From Entophlyctis helioformis (taxonomy: Eukaryota; Chytridiomycota; Chytridiomycetes; Chytridiales; Chytriomycetaceae), in NCBI GenBank assembly GCA_025526915.1, contig JAHLKH010000346.1, forward strand, positions 1 through 18,393: DNA of 18,393 nucleotides. The letters are read 5' to 3'. The position numbers were made by a program, and so were the translations under genes. The notes beneath the pieces are model-generated. The model was not told the origin of the DNA and made no database searches. It worked only from the letters and a program-made list of their open reading frames with translations. Numbering within the stretch: position 1 is the stretch's first letter; every line of letters begins with the position of its first letter. This document shows, piece by piece, positions 1 to 10,058 of this stretch.

Positions 1-23
1 CCGCAGCAAACAGCAGCGCGCAG

Positions 24-2870
24 TTGAGCTCCACACCTCGAGCCGCACAGCTGCCAACAGACGCAAGCACAAAGTCGGCCAAAGCACCCGCACATCAACG
101 AGCCAATGTACATCATAGGCGAGAATGTCAGATCCATCTTTGGCGCAAAACGCCAACATTTTCAGCCCGCAGCAGCCCTCAGGCGGACACCCAGCAGCCA
201 TCATCTGCCAAGGATGGTCCGCATGCTGTACAACCAGCCGTAATTGTCTCGGATCAAGCCGTCCAGCCGGTTCCCGTTCTGCCTGTGGCTGTTGCCGTGC
301 CACCCGAAGTCTTGACGCGGATGAGCGAGCTTGAGCACGAAAACGCCATGCTGCGCGTCCATGTATCTGGCCATTGGAGCATGCAACAGCAGCAGCAGCA
401 GGCTGCTGTAACACAGCCTTCTCCAGCACTCGGATTGACTGCCGATCCAACAACGCCATCAGCCGCTCAGGACCACCAGCAGATTCAGAGCCTCCAGACA
501 CGAGTTGCTCAGCTCGAGAGCGATCTCGCTAAGGCAAAGGCACAAGCGCAGGATGCGACGTACCAGTCAACGACACTTGCAGCCAAAGGCGATTCGCTGC
601 ACACACAAAACCACGAGTTGCAGATGAAACTGTCGCGCCAGGCACTCGAGATGAAGGCCATGTGCGAGCAAAACGACATGCTTCGTGGCGAGAGCCGCCG
701 GCTGCAGGACGAAGGAAGCCAGCTCAAGGCACAGCTGGCCGAGATGTCGGACGCGTTGGATCGCGCCAATTCAGCAAAGATCACGGCTGTGGACCCGACG
801 CTATCTGCATGGCTGCCATCGCAAGAGACTGCGCGGGACAGCCTGCTGAGCATCATCAACGACCGCATCCGCGGAATTTCCAGCAAGCAAGCCGGGTACC
901 AGTCATCGCAGTCGAACGGCAACAGGACGGCTGTATCAAGCATCATGCGGCAACTCGACACGCTCTCCAAAAGCATGCACGCCATCGTCCGTCTGGTCCA
1001 GTCATCGACACCATCGCCCAACACGCACCAGTTCTTGACGACCTGCGCTGAGATGGTGGACCTGCTCCTGGCCATTTGCGACGATGTCTGTCTGTCGTTT
1101 GAAGACTCGCTGCAGATCGACCAGCGCATTGAGCGGCTGCGCGACGAGAGCACCCAGATTCGCGTCGAGGCCGAGCGCATGGTGCAGTCCATGACCGAGC
1201 GGTTCCACACGGACACGGCAGCTCTCGAACAGGAACGGACCGTGCTGCGCGATCAGGTGGCTGCCTTGACCCGCGACCTTACCATGGCGCGGCAGTCACA
1301 GAGCGACCTGGCAACAACGGTGGATTCCCTGACCACGCTCAACAAGGAGCTCAAGCGTGTCAATGCGGAGCTAGAGAACCAGCTCGAGTCCAGCACGGTC
1401 AGCTCAGACGATCGCGGCAAACAGGCGGCAGCAGCAGCAGCGGCGGCGGCAGCAGCAGCCAAACTCTTGCCCGTCGATGTTGGCGATTTTGCGCTCCCGA
1501 CGGTCGTCGATCTCGCGCATACGGACAAGATCAAGAGCTTGCAAGACGCCAACCACGGCTTGCAGTCGCATGTCGACTACCTCGAGAAGACCATCGAGAA
1601 ATGGAAGGGCGAAAACGAGTCGCTGCGTGAGGCATTGCGACGACACGACGAGCGGCTGCAGGCCAAGGAAGCCGAGAGCCGCCGGCTGGCCAAGAAAGTG
1701 TCTGTGCTCGAGACCGCTGTGGGAGACGAGCAGTTGCGGACGAGCAAGGCCATGGAGCTGGTCAAGACACTCAAAGATGACGTGCACAAGATGAGGCGTT
1801 CTGCCCCCGAGTCAAGATGGCAGGCTGCGCACGACGCGGGCGGCGAGAGAGACGTCGATTGTGGTGGGCAGACGTCGGATCTTGAGCGCGCATTCGAGGA
1901 GCGCGTTGCGGCCATCCATCAGAAGCAGCAGCGGTCTGGATCGCCCGGTCGAGGTGGGCATGGCCCATCATCCCAAAGCAGCAGCAGCAGCAATGGCAGC
2001 AGCGGCGACTGTTGGGCTTGGATCCCAAGGGGGGAACGACTTCAACTCGCTCTTTGGGCGGCTACTGTCGAGTGCAGGCAGCACGGGCGATGCGTTTGAG
2101 ATTGAGGCGCTGTTGAGGCTCATCAAAGACAACGAGAGCACGTCGCAGCAGTTGGCAAAGTTTGGAGAAACCATTGAGGGTATGTGGCCACTTTCTGGGC
2201 ATCTGACGGGCTGCCAAGACTGGACACAAACAACTGACACTGCCGTGCAGAGATGATTAACCGGATAAAGAGTCTAGAGGATGACAACCAGCAGCTGCGG
2301 CAACGCGCCAGCGCCTTCAAGGACAAGATGCGGTCGCGCGAGAGTGCCTGGGTCGACAAGCTCAAATCGCTACGACGCGACTACACCAAGAGTGTGGACG
2401 ACTGCCAGCAGCTTGACCAGGTACTCGCCGACTACGAGCGACAGTTCAGCAACATCCTCGTCTTCACAGACGGCATTGCCAAGATCGAGGCACCGCCAGC
2501 GGGGCATCCACACCCGTTCGCAAGCGTGTTTGCCATGCTAAGCAACGAGTACGTGGCAGCCACGCACCAGTCGGCCTTGCTTCAGCAGCGTGTTGGCGAG
2601 CTGCAGCAGACGATTGAGGACAAGGAGGCGCTGCTACAGGGCCAGGTTCTGACGGTCGAGACCATGTCCGTGGCAAGCCAGGAGCTCAAGAGCGAGATCC
2701 ACAATCTGCAAAAGCAGGCCGAGATGTATGAGCGGCGACTGGGCGACGCGCAGCGGGATCTCAAGCAGAGCGAGGACAAGTGTATGATGCTCGAGACCAA
2801 GTTGAAGCGGCTGCTTCAGGGATACAAGACGTTTCTGGCCGAGCCCATAGGCAGTCCAGATCGCTCATAG
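24..2870 (+). CDS. Long coiled-coil protein, two exons, unrecognised family
   Basis: I do not recognise a family. Exon 1 runs to about 2179. A GT-AG intron follows (about 2180-2251, starting GTATGTGG and ending GTGCAG), and exon 2 ends at the TAG stop at 2868-2870. The protein is mostly heptad-rich, Glu/Gln/Leu/Lys/Arg coiled coil: about residues 155-240, 370-450 and 500-590 of the first reading frame, and nearly all of exon 2. It also has a Gln run (near 384-405), a pure Ala tract (about 1424-1462) and a Ser/Gly-rich linker (near 1960-2010). A globular-looking stretch near 810-1110 separates the coils. The frame changes once between about 1930 and 2036; the six-G run at 2030-2035 is the likely site. 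The start is uncertain. The frame is open upstream of any ATG, and an ATG at 125 gives a plausible N-terminus only if another one-base shift lies near 185. A cytoskeletal, centrosomal or tethering role is inference from the coiled coil only. Confidence 0.7.
384..405 (+). repeat. CAG triplet run coding poly-Gln
   Basis: Short CAG run inside the first coiled-coil gene, translated as a glutamine stretch just before the low-complexity linker. It is an ordinary coding microsatellite. Confidence 0.7.
1424..1462 (+). repeat. GCA/GCG triplet run coding poly-Ala
   Basis: About 13 consecutive alanine codons (mixed GCA, GCG and GCC) between two coiled-coil segments of the first gene. The repeat is in frame and probably length-polymorphic. 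Confidence 0.75.
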
Positions 2871-3027
2871 AATACACCACCACCGCCGCCACCATTAACA
2901 ACAACAACAACAATCCGGTCCTCTCTGCTGGTTGAATATGTGTTTCTAAACGTCGATAGGCGTCTGCCAGGGAGCAGCGAGGGCACTGTGCTGAAGAGTC
3001 TGTATTGGGCGAATGCGGTGGATCCGA
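2871..3027. other. Convergent 3' intergenic region
   Basis: Lies between the stop of the coiled-coil gene (+) and the stop of the small mitochondrial-type gene (-). It starts with low-complexity ACC/GCC and AAC triplet runs (about 2876-2911), probably 3' UTR. No clear AATAAA signal is visible. Confidence 0.5.
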
Positions 3028-3483
3028 TCAGATGCGCATCTTGCCGAGGATGGAGTCGTCACGGCCGTAGTTGGGGCCGATCGGTCTCTGGCCCGCCTTG
3101 CCGCGCTTGAGACGGAAGAACTTGAACTGCAGACATCAAAGGGGTTAGTGCGGGGCAGCAGGCAAGGCAGGCTTCCAGACACAAGATGCCTTGGCGTGCA
3201 TGTGCATTTGCATGCAGCACTCGGCACAGGCCGCACTCGCCTTGTGCATCTTCTTGAGAATGGCCGTGGGCTCCGACTGCCTGGGCAGGATGTAGCCGGG
3301 CAGGCGCTTCTTGCTGTTGCTGGTGTACTTGCAGCCGCGCTGCGCCTGCATGAGCAGCGGCGACGCCTGTGTCTGTGCCATGAGCGGCTGCGCCATGAGC
3401 GTCTGCGGCGCACGGAGCAGCGCTGTTGCCGACGCTGCCGTCGCCGTGGCCAGCCGTGCAAGTGATCTCAAGCCGCTCAGCAT
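3028..3483 (-). CDS. Small protein with mitochondrial-type N-terminus, two exons
   Basis: Exon 1 (3483-3241, 81 codons) begins with ATG and a typical mitochondrial presequence: Met-Leu-Ser-Gly-Leu-Arg, then Ala/Ser/Thr/Leu with Arg and no acidic residue. Exon 2 (3126-3028, 32 codons and TGA) is strongly basic and ends GRDDSILGKMRI. Both exons join in phase 0 to give 113 residues only if the intron (3240-3127) uses a GC donor: AAG, then GCGAGT. The acceptor is CTGCAG, with a branch-point-like CACTAAC just upstream. The nearby GT choices either break the frame or leave an intron of about 50 nt. The basic, Lys/Arg/Gly-rich mature part would suit a small mitochondrial ribosomal or RNA-associated protein, but I cannot name a family. 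The gene is convergent with the coiled-coil gene and divergent from MSH3. Confidence 0.6.
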
Positions 3484-3505
3484 TTTGTCGCTTTGAGTTG
3501 GAAAG

Positions 3506-3525
3506 CTGGGTGAATTCATACCCAG
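3506..3525. repeat. 20-bp near-perfect palindrome
   Basis: CTGGGT and ACCCAG arms flank a GAATTC-containing centre (CTGGGTGAATTCATACCCAG). It lies 23 bases upstream of the ATG of the small mitochondrial-type gene, so it is probably in its 5' UTR or core promoter. It could be a dimeric factor site or a small hairpin in the leader. Confidence 0.55.
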
Positions 3526-3925
3526 AATTTTGGTATTGAAATTCGTCACACACGATTGTCGGTTCAAGTCAGCAGCCAGGATGGATGGCCAGTGGACGAT
3601 GCACATACACAAGCATGATTGTGTGTCAGTTGGTGCACAGATGGATGGATAGACATCGTGACGTGCATCAGACGCACAAATGCACATCCAGACGACCGCA
3701 GATGTCTGATGAGAAAGATCTCAAACACGGTGTGCTGGCCACTGCTGCCTGTAAAAGTCGTCGCCTGCATCACTGTCATCGTCGTTTGGCTCATTTTTTG
3801 TGCGGTTGAGCACCAAGGGCAGCAGCGTCTGGATCTGGCATGGCTCGACGTTGCTGTGCTCGCATCACACAGCGTTAGGGCTCTCAAGCCAGCCACCACA
3901 TCATGAGGCAGGACAGCATGAGGGT

Positions 3926-3942
3926 CACGTGGATGGCACGTG
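3926..3942 (+). promoter_or_regulatory. Paired CACGTG (E-box) sites upstream of MSH3
   Basis: Two exact CACGTG hexamers, 11 bp start to start (one helical turn), about 150 bases upstream of the MSH3 ATG. CACGTG is the classic core bound by bHLH factors such as Cbf1, Pho4 and Myc/Max types. Function here is inferred from exact match and phasing only. Confidence 0.4.
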
Positions 3943-4089
3943 ATCAGTTTTTACGCGGCCATGTCCGGCAACAATGTTTTGGGTTCAGCCCGATCGGCCA
4001 AACACAGCTCGCACCATTGTACGTGGATGCACGCAGATGTGCGTCGCCCACCTGTAGCCCATGCTGGCTGCTGACTCTCAGGCATTGGC

Positions 4090-7000
4090 ATGATACGCAG
4101 GCTTCCATACATGAGAAAAGCGCCGCAGCACACACAGCGCACCATCAGCTCGTTCTTTGGCCCAAAGACGCCTGCGCCTGCACCGCTTGCACCGCTCGCA
4201 TCGCCCGCCCAGCCAGAGGCATCTCCGTCTGCGGCATCTCCGTCCGCATCGCCGTCCAAGCCAGGCCTGGGCCGGTTCCGTCTGGCGCTCTCGCAGACCA
4301 GCGCCACGGCGGATCGTCGGCTCCAGCCAGATCCAGCCGCTGGCCCGTCTGACTGCGACGATGCTGCCTCGGCATCTGCCTCCACCACCACCACCACCAC
4401 CATAGCAGCAGCAGCTCTGGACGACCCTGTTCCCCAGACGCTGCCAACGCCGCTCTCGCAGCCATCACCCTCGTCCAGCAGCGAGCGCATGCGCAACAAG
4501 CTCGCATGTGTCGATGTGTCAACACCCAAACGTGGCCTCAAGCGCCAAATGTCCGATCGCCAGCACTCGCAGCCATCCGACGGCCAGACAGACGAGCCAG
4601 ATGCATCGCAAGCATCCCAGGCATCTCTTTGGTCATCGTCGTCCATGCACTCACCAGCGTCAACGCCGTCCAGCGCGTCCAAACGGCCACGCAAGTCGGC
4701 CGACTCGCTCACGCCTCTGGAGCAGCAGTTTGCAGACATCAAGGCAGCCAACCCCGACACGCTCCTGTTTGTCGAGGTCGGCTACAAGTTCAGGTTTTTT
4801 GGCGACGATGCCAAGATCGCTGGCCGCGAGCTGGGGATCGTGGCGTTTATGGACCATTCCATGATGACGGCATCGATCCCTGTGCACCGGCTGGAGGTGC
4901 ACGTCAAGAAACTCGTGCAGCTGGGCCACAAGGTCGGCGTGGTGCGGCAGGTGGAGACTGCGGCGCTCAAAGGTGTGTTCATAGAACCGCTGCATACATG
5001 CATGAGCCAGGAACGAGAAACTGATGACAGACTCGCGTGCAGCATCTGGATCCAACAAGTCTGCCCCGTTTGAGCGAAAGTTGACCAATGTATACACCAA
5101 AGGCACAATGGTGTTTGATATGGAGGCCTGCGGCGATGACGCTGTCATGGAAGGCGACTCGGACACGGGATACTTGGTCGCCATCCACGAGTACAAGACA
5201 ACAGAAACGGGCGACTGCCGCATTGCATTCTTGGTAAACAACCTACCTCTGCTCACATCCCCATGTCTGCCCAGCTGACGCGTCGAATGGCATGCAGGCC
5301 GTCCATCTTGCCACTGCTTCCATCGTGTACGACGACTTTGTAGACAACTTTCTGCGTACTGAGCTCGAGACGCGGGCTGTCGCATGTCGAGCCAGCCGAG
5401 ATGCTGCTACCCAAACAAGACCAGAGCCTGCAGACGCAAAAGATTGTGGGCATCGCATCTGCAAGGCTCGGCCGTGCACAAGAGGCCGTGCGTGTCGAGC
5501 GTCGCGACGGGTTTGAGCGCAAGCCGGAAGCTGCCAAGCAGGCACTGGCCGAAGAGCAGACTGACGGGAAACTGCCTCAATGGACTCTAGGTGCGTCAGG
5601 CCATGCCGGCAAAATGTTAGCTGCCAGCTGACCCACTATGGCGTGCCACAGATCTCCCGCTGTCTCTGTTTCCCGTGCTTGCTTGTGATCAAAGAGTATC
5701 TGGACGACTTTGGTCTCGCCAATCTATTCACGCTCGAGACTTCAGCAGCGCCGTTTGGGCAGATTGGGCACATGAGCCTCAACGCCAACACGCTTGCCAG
5801 TCTCGAGGTGTTTCGCAACCAGACAGACGGATCGACGCAGGGATCGTTGTTTGAAGTGCTCAACGCCACCAAGACCAAGTTTGGACGACGGCTGCTGAGA
5901 CAGTGGCTTGCAAGACCGCTTATCCAACTCGAGTGAGTGCCGGGATGTCGCGTCGCTGTTGCAGTCTAGTGGACTGACGTTGCGTCGATCAGAAGCTGCA
6001 AGAGAGACTCGAGGCCGTCCGCGAGATCAGCAGCCTGGTTTCCGAGCAAAACGAGACCGTTCTGCGCATGCGATCTGGTTGTGCACCAGCTGCCGGACAT
6101 TGAAAAGGGCCTGTCGCGCATATTCTTTGGCCGGTCGTCGCCCAAGGAAGTCTTCCGTCTGCTCACAGCACTTTGCCGCGTGGCATCGGCATTACCATCG
6201 CCGTCCATCGACACGCGCATCCAAAGCCCACTGGTTCGGACGCTTCTAGCAACCCCCATCACGATCCTCGGCATTGTGCAGCAACTTCTTGGAGAGATAT
6301 CGGCAGATGGTGCCGAGCAAAAACGACAAGTCATGTTCTTCAGCCAGACAGACAAGTACCCGGATATCCTATGCACGCTCAGGTTCAAAGCGTGACGTTG
6401 AGGCGAAACTCATGGACCAGCTTGCAGACATTCGGCGCGTCCTCAAGATGCCCAGCCTCGAGTACACGGCAGTCAGTGGCATTGACTACTCATCGAAGTC
6501 ACGAATGCCAAAGGCAGCCAAAGTGCCGCCGGCATGGGTCAAGATGAGCACGACCAAAGCCGTGTCGCGGTTCCACACGCCTGAGGTCACCCGGCTGATC
6601 CAACGCCGCAATGCGCGCTCGAGGAGATCAGCGCGTCGTGCAACGCGGCATTCAGGCTCTTCATGCACGAGATATCGTCGCATTTCGAGAGCTTCCGCCG
6701 CGTCATTCAGGCAGTTGCCACACTCGACTGTCTCTTCTCTCTGTCCGTGACTGCATCCAACCCCGCCTACTCCATGCCGCAGATGGTGGCCGAAACGAGC
6801 CTGCACGCGTCCGACTCGTTCATCCGATTCTCCAGCGACTATGTGGCGGCCAGTACGTGCCCAACGACATCTTGCTCGATTCTCAACCAGCGGTGTCTTG
6901 TGATCACAGGCCCAAAACATGGGCGGCAAGTCCTCGTATGTGCGGCAGGTCGCCTTACTCGCACTCATGGCGCAGGCAGGCTCTTTTGTCCTGCACGGCA

Positions 7001-7715
7001 CGCCCGATTGGTGTCTTTGACAGCATCCACGTGCGGATGGGCGCCTCGGACGACATTGCCCGCAGCCAGTCGACGTTCATGAAGGAGCTGCAAGACACGT
7101 CGACGATCCTTGCGAGGGGCACGTGCCGATCGCTTGTGATCCTGGACGAGCTCGGACGGGGCACATCGACGTTTGATGGCACGGCAATTGCGTATGCGAC
7201 ACTGCGGTATCTGGTGGAGGAGACGAGGTGGTCTGACGCTGTTTGTGACGCACTATCCGGCGCTCGGGAGTGTCAAGGACGAGGTCGAAGCTGGCGTTGT
7301 GCGCAACGCGCATATGGGCTTTATGCGCACGGGCCGGTCGACAATGGCAACAGCAGCAACGGCAGGTGATGATGCAGATGTGGACACGGCTGTGAACGGC
7401 CCAGATGAAGACGAGCCATCGCCAGACGACGAGATTGTGTTTCTGCACAAACTGGCGGACGGCGTGTCACGCAACTCGTACGGCTTGAACGTGGCGCGGC
7501 TTGCACATGTGCCACAGGCTGTGCTGGCGGCGGCTGCACAAAAGTCGCGGCAGATGGAGATGGCTATGGAGCAGCGAATGGCGCAGGTGCGTCGAAACGA
7601 GACTCTGCGGCTGTTTGCTGCGTTGGCGCGACCCGACTGTGATGCCGATGCAGTCACGGCTGCTCTCGCTGAGCTCCATTCCAAGTCGTCGTGGCTGTTG
7701 GATTCTGAACCATAA
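4090..7715 (+). CDS. MSH3: DNA mismatch repair protein MSH3 (MutS-beta subunit), frame-disrupted in this sequence
   Basis: With MSH2, MSH3 forms MutS-beta, which binds insertion/deletion loops and starts mismatch repair in the nucleus. A PCNA-binding PIP box (QRTISSFF, residues 16-23) opens a Pro/Ser/Ala-rich tail. The MutS domain I begins near residue 207 (LTPLEQQ), with the MSH3-type GYKFRFF element at about 4780 and [11 protein letters not shown] following. Next come the [13 protein letters not shown] element (about 5068), the core domain ([21 protein letters not shown], 5806-5909) and the ATPase domain: Walker A GPNMGGKSS (about 6909-6935, needing removal of one A), Walker [12 protein letters not shown] (about 7138-7170) and THYP (about 7248). 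Introns are 4973-5042, 5234-5297, 5591-5651 and about 5933-5992, all GT-AG. The exons carry about ten one-base frame changes, at 5374-5376, 5669-5674, near 5993, 6070, 6360-6395, 6612, 6795-6820, 6885, 6914-6917, 6990 and 7227. Several fall in homopolymers. Motifs stay intact on both sides, so sequencing error is likelier than decay. Stop TAA at 7713-7715. Confidence 0.93.
4383..4402 (+). repeat. ACC triplet run coding poly-Thr in MSH3
   Basis: A run of ACC codons gives six threonines followed by an alanine run in the disordered N-terminal tail of MSH3. It lies in a low-complexity linker between the PIP box and the first MutS domain, so length changes should be tolerated. Confidence 0.6.
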
Positions 7716-7904
7716 ACACCACTTGCAAGTGCCAGCCCATCGGGTTCAAAGCATCATGGCATCGTGAGGCAGGCAGCCGAAAAGGCACGGCTTTGATAGC
7801 CGGTGCGGTGTGCAGTCAGCGGTACAGCGTCTGCTTGGGAGTATCCCGCCAAGGTTCATTGCGTCCTGGCAGCAGACATACACACGAGTCAAATACAGTC
7901 CAGC
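7716..7904. other. Convergent 3' intergenic region MSH3/UBA3
   Basis: 189 bases between the MSH3 TAA and the UBA3 TAG. No gene is supported, and no obvious polyadenylation signal or repeat is visible. Confidence 0.5.
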
Positions 7905-10058
7905 CTAGTTGATCTCGAGAATGACGCGCAGACTGATGGGCAGGTTGGCATCTGTGACCGTGATCTCTTCGCCAGGCTCGACAAGATCCTTCACCAGCAG
8001 AGCCAGGTTAGGACGGGTGGCAAGCTCGAGCGGCTTGGGTGCACGCATGTACAGCGACTTGGATGCCGCACGCAGCGAAGGCGCCTTGAGTTGGCTGTCA
8101 AGTTGCACCAAGAGCCAGTGTCAGCAGTGAGCATCAAGAGCATGCTCTGCAATCGAGGCTCTTACAAACTGGCTCGAGTCAAGGAGCAAGTCAATGAGAT
8201 CCTGCAGCGTCTTGTCCGCGCCAATGGACAGCCTGAGGGTCTGCGATCCGCAGACAGGGCAGTCCTCCTTCTGTGCGAGTTCAAAGGTGTGCGTGTATAC
8301 ACCATGATCGCCCGTGTACATCATGTAGTTGTTCATGTAGGTGGCGCAGTTGGACGCAATCTTGAGAGCCTCATTGGCACACGATGCTGGCATTGCATGT
8401 GTTGGTCGCTCCATAGCAGGCGATGCACAGCCTAGCGTGCTCTGACTTACCGGGCAACAATGGCGTTGGTCGAGGCGATGGCGGGAATGATGTTCTTGAC
8501 GACACCCTGGGTGAGCGTGTATGTGATGCCGGTGATGTTGAACTCTCTGCCGCGCTCCAGCGCAACGTTGAGCAGCCACTTGATGTGGTCTGGATCGTCG
8601 CCGTCCACCTTCTTGTCTGTCGAACATGCCAGTAAGCAACGGCATCCAGTGCGAGAAGCGGTGCTGGCAAGAGGGGGGCAAAGAACAGACCAGGGAACGC
8701 TTTGGGCCAGGCAACAGACGATGCCCACTCAATGCAGTGCTCTGGAAGCCGCGGTGTGTTGGCGATCGTGCACATGGGAAACGTGACCGGGCTTGGTCTG
8801 CATGTCCAGCGAGCACTCGTAGCACGCTGAGATGGTCGGCAGAATCACACGGCTCTGGCCCTTGAAGCCTGGTGGTTGCCATCACTGTCAGTTGGATGCA
8901 CGAGGGAAGGTGGCCACGCGCTTGGCGACAACACCTTCAGTGCCACCGTCGATGATGGGCTTGAGCGTGTCGGGGTCCTCGTCGTCAAACATGCCGACAA
9001 TGGTGGCGTTCATCCATCGCCGCGCCTCGACCGAGTCCAGACCACAGATGATGATTCTGAACTGCGAGTAGAACTCGTGGTCCTTGTCCTGGATCTTGCC
9101 AAAGAACCTGTGCAAGCGCCATGTAAAAGCGTGCTCCGTGAGTATCGCTTGTGAAGACAGGTGCAGGTGCAGGTGCACACATGCACACAGACTTACGGCG
9201 TGACCACGACGCCGGGCACGCGCTGCATCACAAACTCTGCCGCAACAGTCGCCTTGGGCTGGCCGACATCCTTGCGACTGGCGATGCAGAGTAGCCAACG
9301 CAGAGGTTAGCAGAGCAGAGGTCAGCAGAGCAGATGGGCCAGCCAAGCCAGAGATGGAGAGAAGCAGACACGCACCGGAACAAGAACTGGCGGTTGAGGT
9401 TGGAGACGTCGATGGTGTCCATGTCGATGACGTGGATGTCGCGGAAGCCGAGAGCGCCAGGTTCTTGAGCAGCTCGCAGCCCAGGCCGCCGGCGCCAATG
9501 ACCAGAACCTTGCACTCGTGCAGGAACGTCTTGGTCTGCGCACGCCGGTGGCCAGATACGCAGGTTGGAGCGCACGCTGGTGGTCAGCAGTAGACCAGCA
9601 GCAGGCCAGCAGCGAGCCAGCAGCGAGCGCCGCACACACATCGTCGCCTGGGGCAAAGCCGTCGTTGGCCATCGGCCCGGGACGCTCCAGCACCGTGTAC
9701 AGGTCCTGCCAGCGGCTGTACACGAAGCGCAGAAGAAGAGCACAAGAGCAGAGGCCAGCAGTCAGTGCGAGTGCGCAACGCGGCAGCCAGCACAGCCCGT
9801 CGGCGCAACGCACTCTGGCCAGTCGCGGTCGCTGTTCATGCTCGATCTGGCGCTGAATCTCGCCTCGCAGGCAAAACAATACGCGCGACTCGCACTCGCA
9901 GATCATGGCAAGCACCGTGGCCGGCTGGCACTGCGCTCGCGTGGTGCACAGCGCACACGCCGCACACGCCGCACCACGCACAGCGCACACGACGCACAGC
10001 ACGCAGAGTGGCTCTGCAGGGGCTCGATGCTCTCGCATCCACCGTCTGTGCTCGCCAT
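7905..10058 (-). CDS. UBA3: NEDD8-activating enzyme E1 catalytic subunit UBA3, about nine exons
   Basis: UBA3 pairs with an APPBP1/ULA1 subunit to adenylate NEDD8 and pass it to the E2 UBC12, which drives cullin neddylation. Visible in order: [14 protein letters not shown] (about 9715-9670); the nucleotide-binding [59 protein letters not shown]; the catalytic-cysteine segment [12 protein letters not shown] (about 8850-8815); [16 protein letters not shown]; the loop [11 protein letters not shown] and [18 protein letters not shown]; a zinc-type CPVC; and the C-terminal E2-binding ubiquitin-like domain ([30 protein letters not shown]). Introns: 9813-9716, 9639-9536, 9375-9278, 9196-9108, 8934-8869, about 8699-8617, 8450-8387 and about 8169-8095. 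An additional intron in the Cys-rich first exon is possible. The ATG at 10058 is chosen because both duplicate copies keep it. Single-base frame changes are needed near 9455 and 8776 and at some splice junctions (about 9814/9715 and 8450/8387). The 5' exon is repeated at 12106-12319. Confidence 0.93.
9300..9340. repeat. Imperfect AGCAGAG(GT) tandem repeat in UBA3 intron
   Basis: Three imperfect GCAGAG-type units lie in the UBA3 intron between the exons at 9376 and 9277. They overlap the probable branch-point/polypyrimidine zone on the minus strand (CTGCTAAC, CTCTGC). Confidence 0.5.

Larger units (their letters stand above)
3484..4089. promoter_or_regulatory. Divergent intergenic region, small mitochondrial-type gene / MSH3
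   Basis: 606 bases with no supported gene. Short open frames on both strands are low in coding character and overlap each other. The region must hold the 5' ends of both flanking genes. Visible items are an EcoRI-centred palindrome at 3506-3525, several GATG/GATGGATG runs (3581-3587, 3641-3651), and two CACGTG boxes at 3926-3931 and 3937-3942. No TATA box stands out. Confidence 0.6.

Noticed and set aside
3585..3906. Small + strand open frames between the mitochondrial-type gene and MSH3
   Set aside because: They overlap in different frames, contain GATG/ATGG simple repeats, have no recognisable domain and no splice logic.
3951..4760. 269-codon open frame on the - strand
   Set aside because: It is antisense to the MSH3 N-terminal tail, low in complexity, and stops where the conserved MutS domain begins.
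9948..10010. CRISPR-like or satellite array of CGCACACG units
   Set aside because: The units are short, imperfect and unspaced, and they lie inside the first coding exon of UBA3. This is simple low-complexity sequence.
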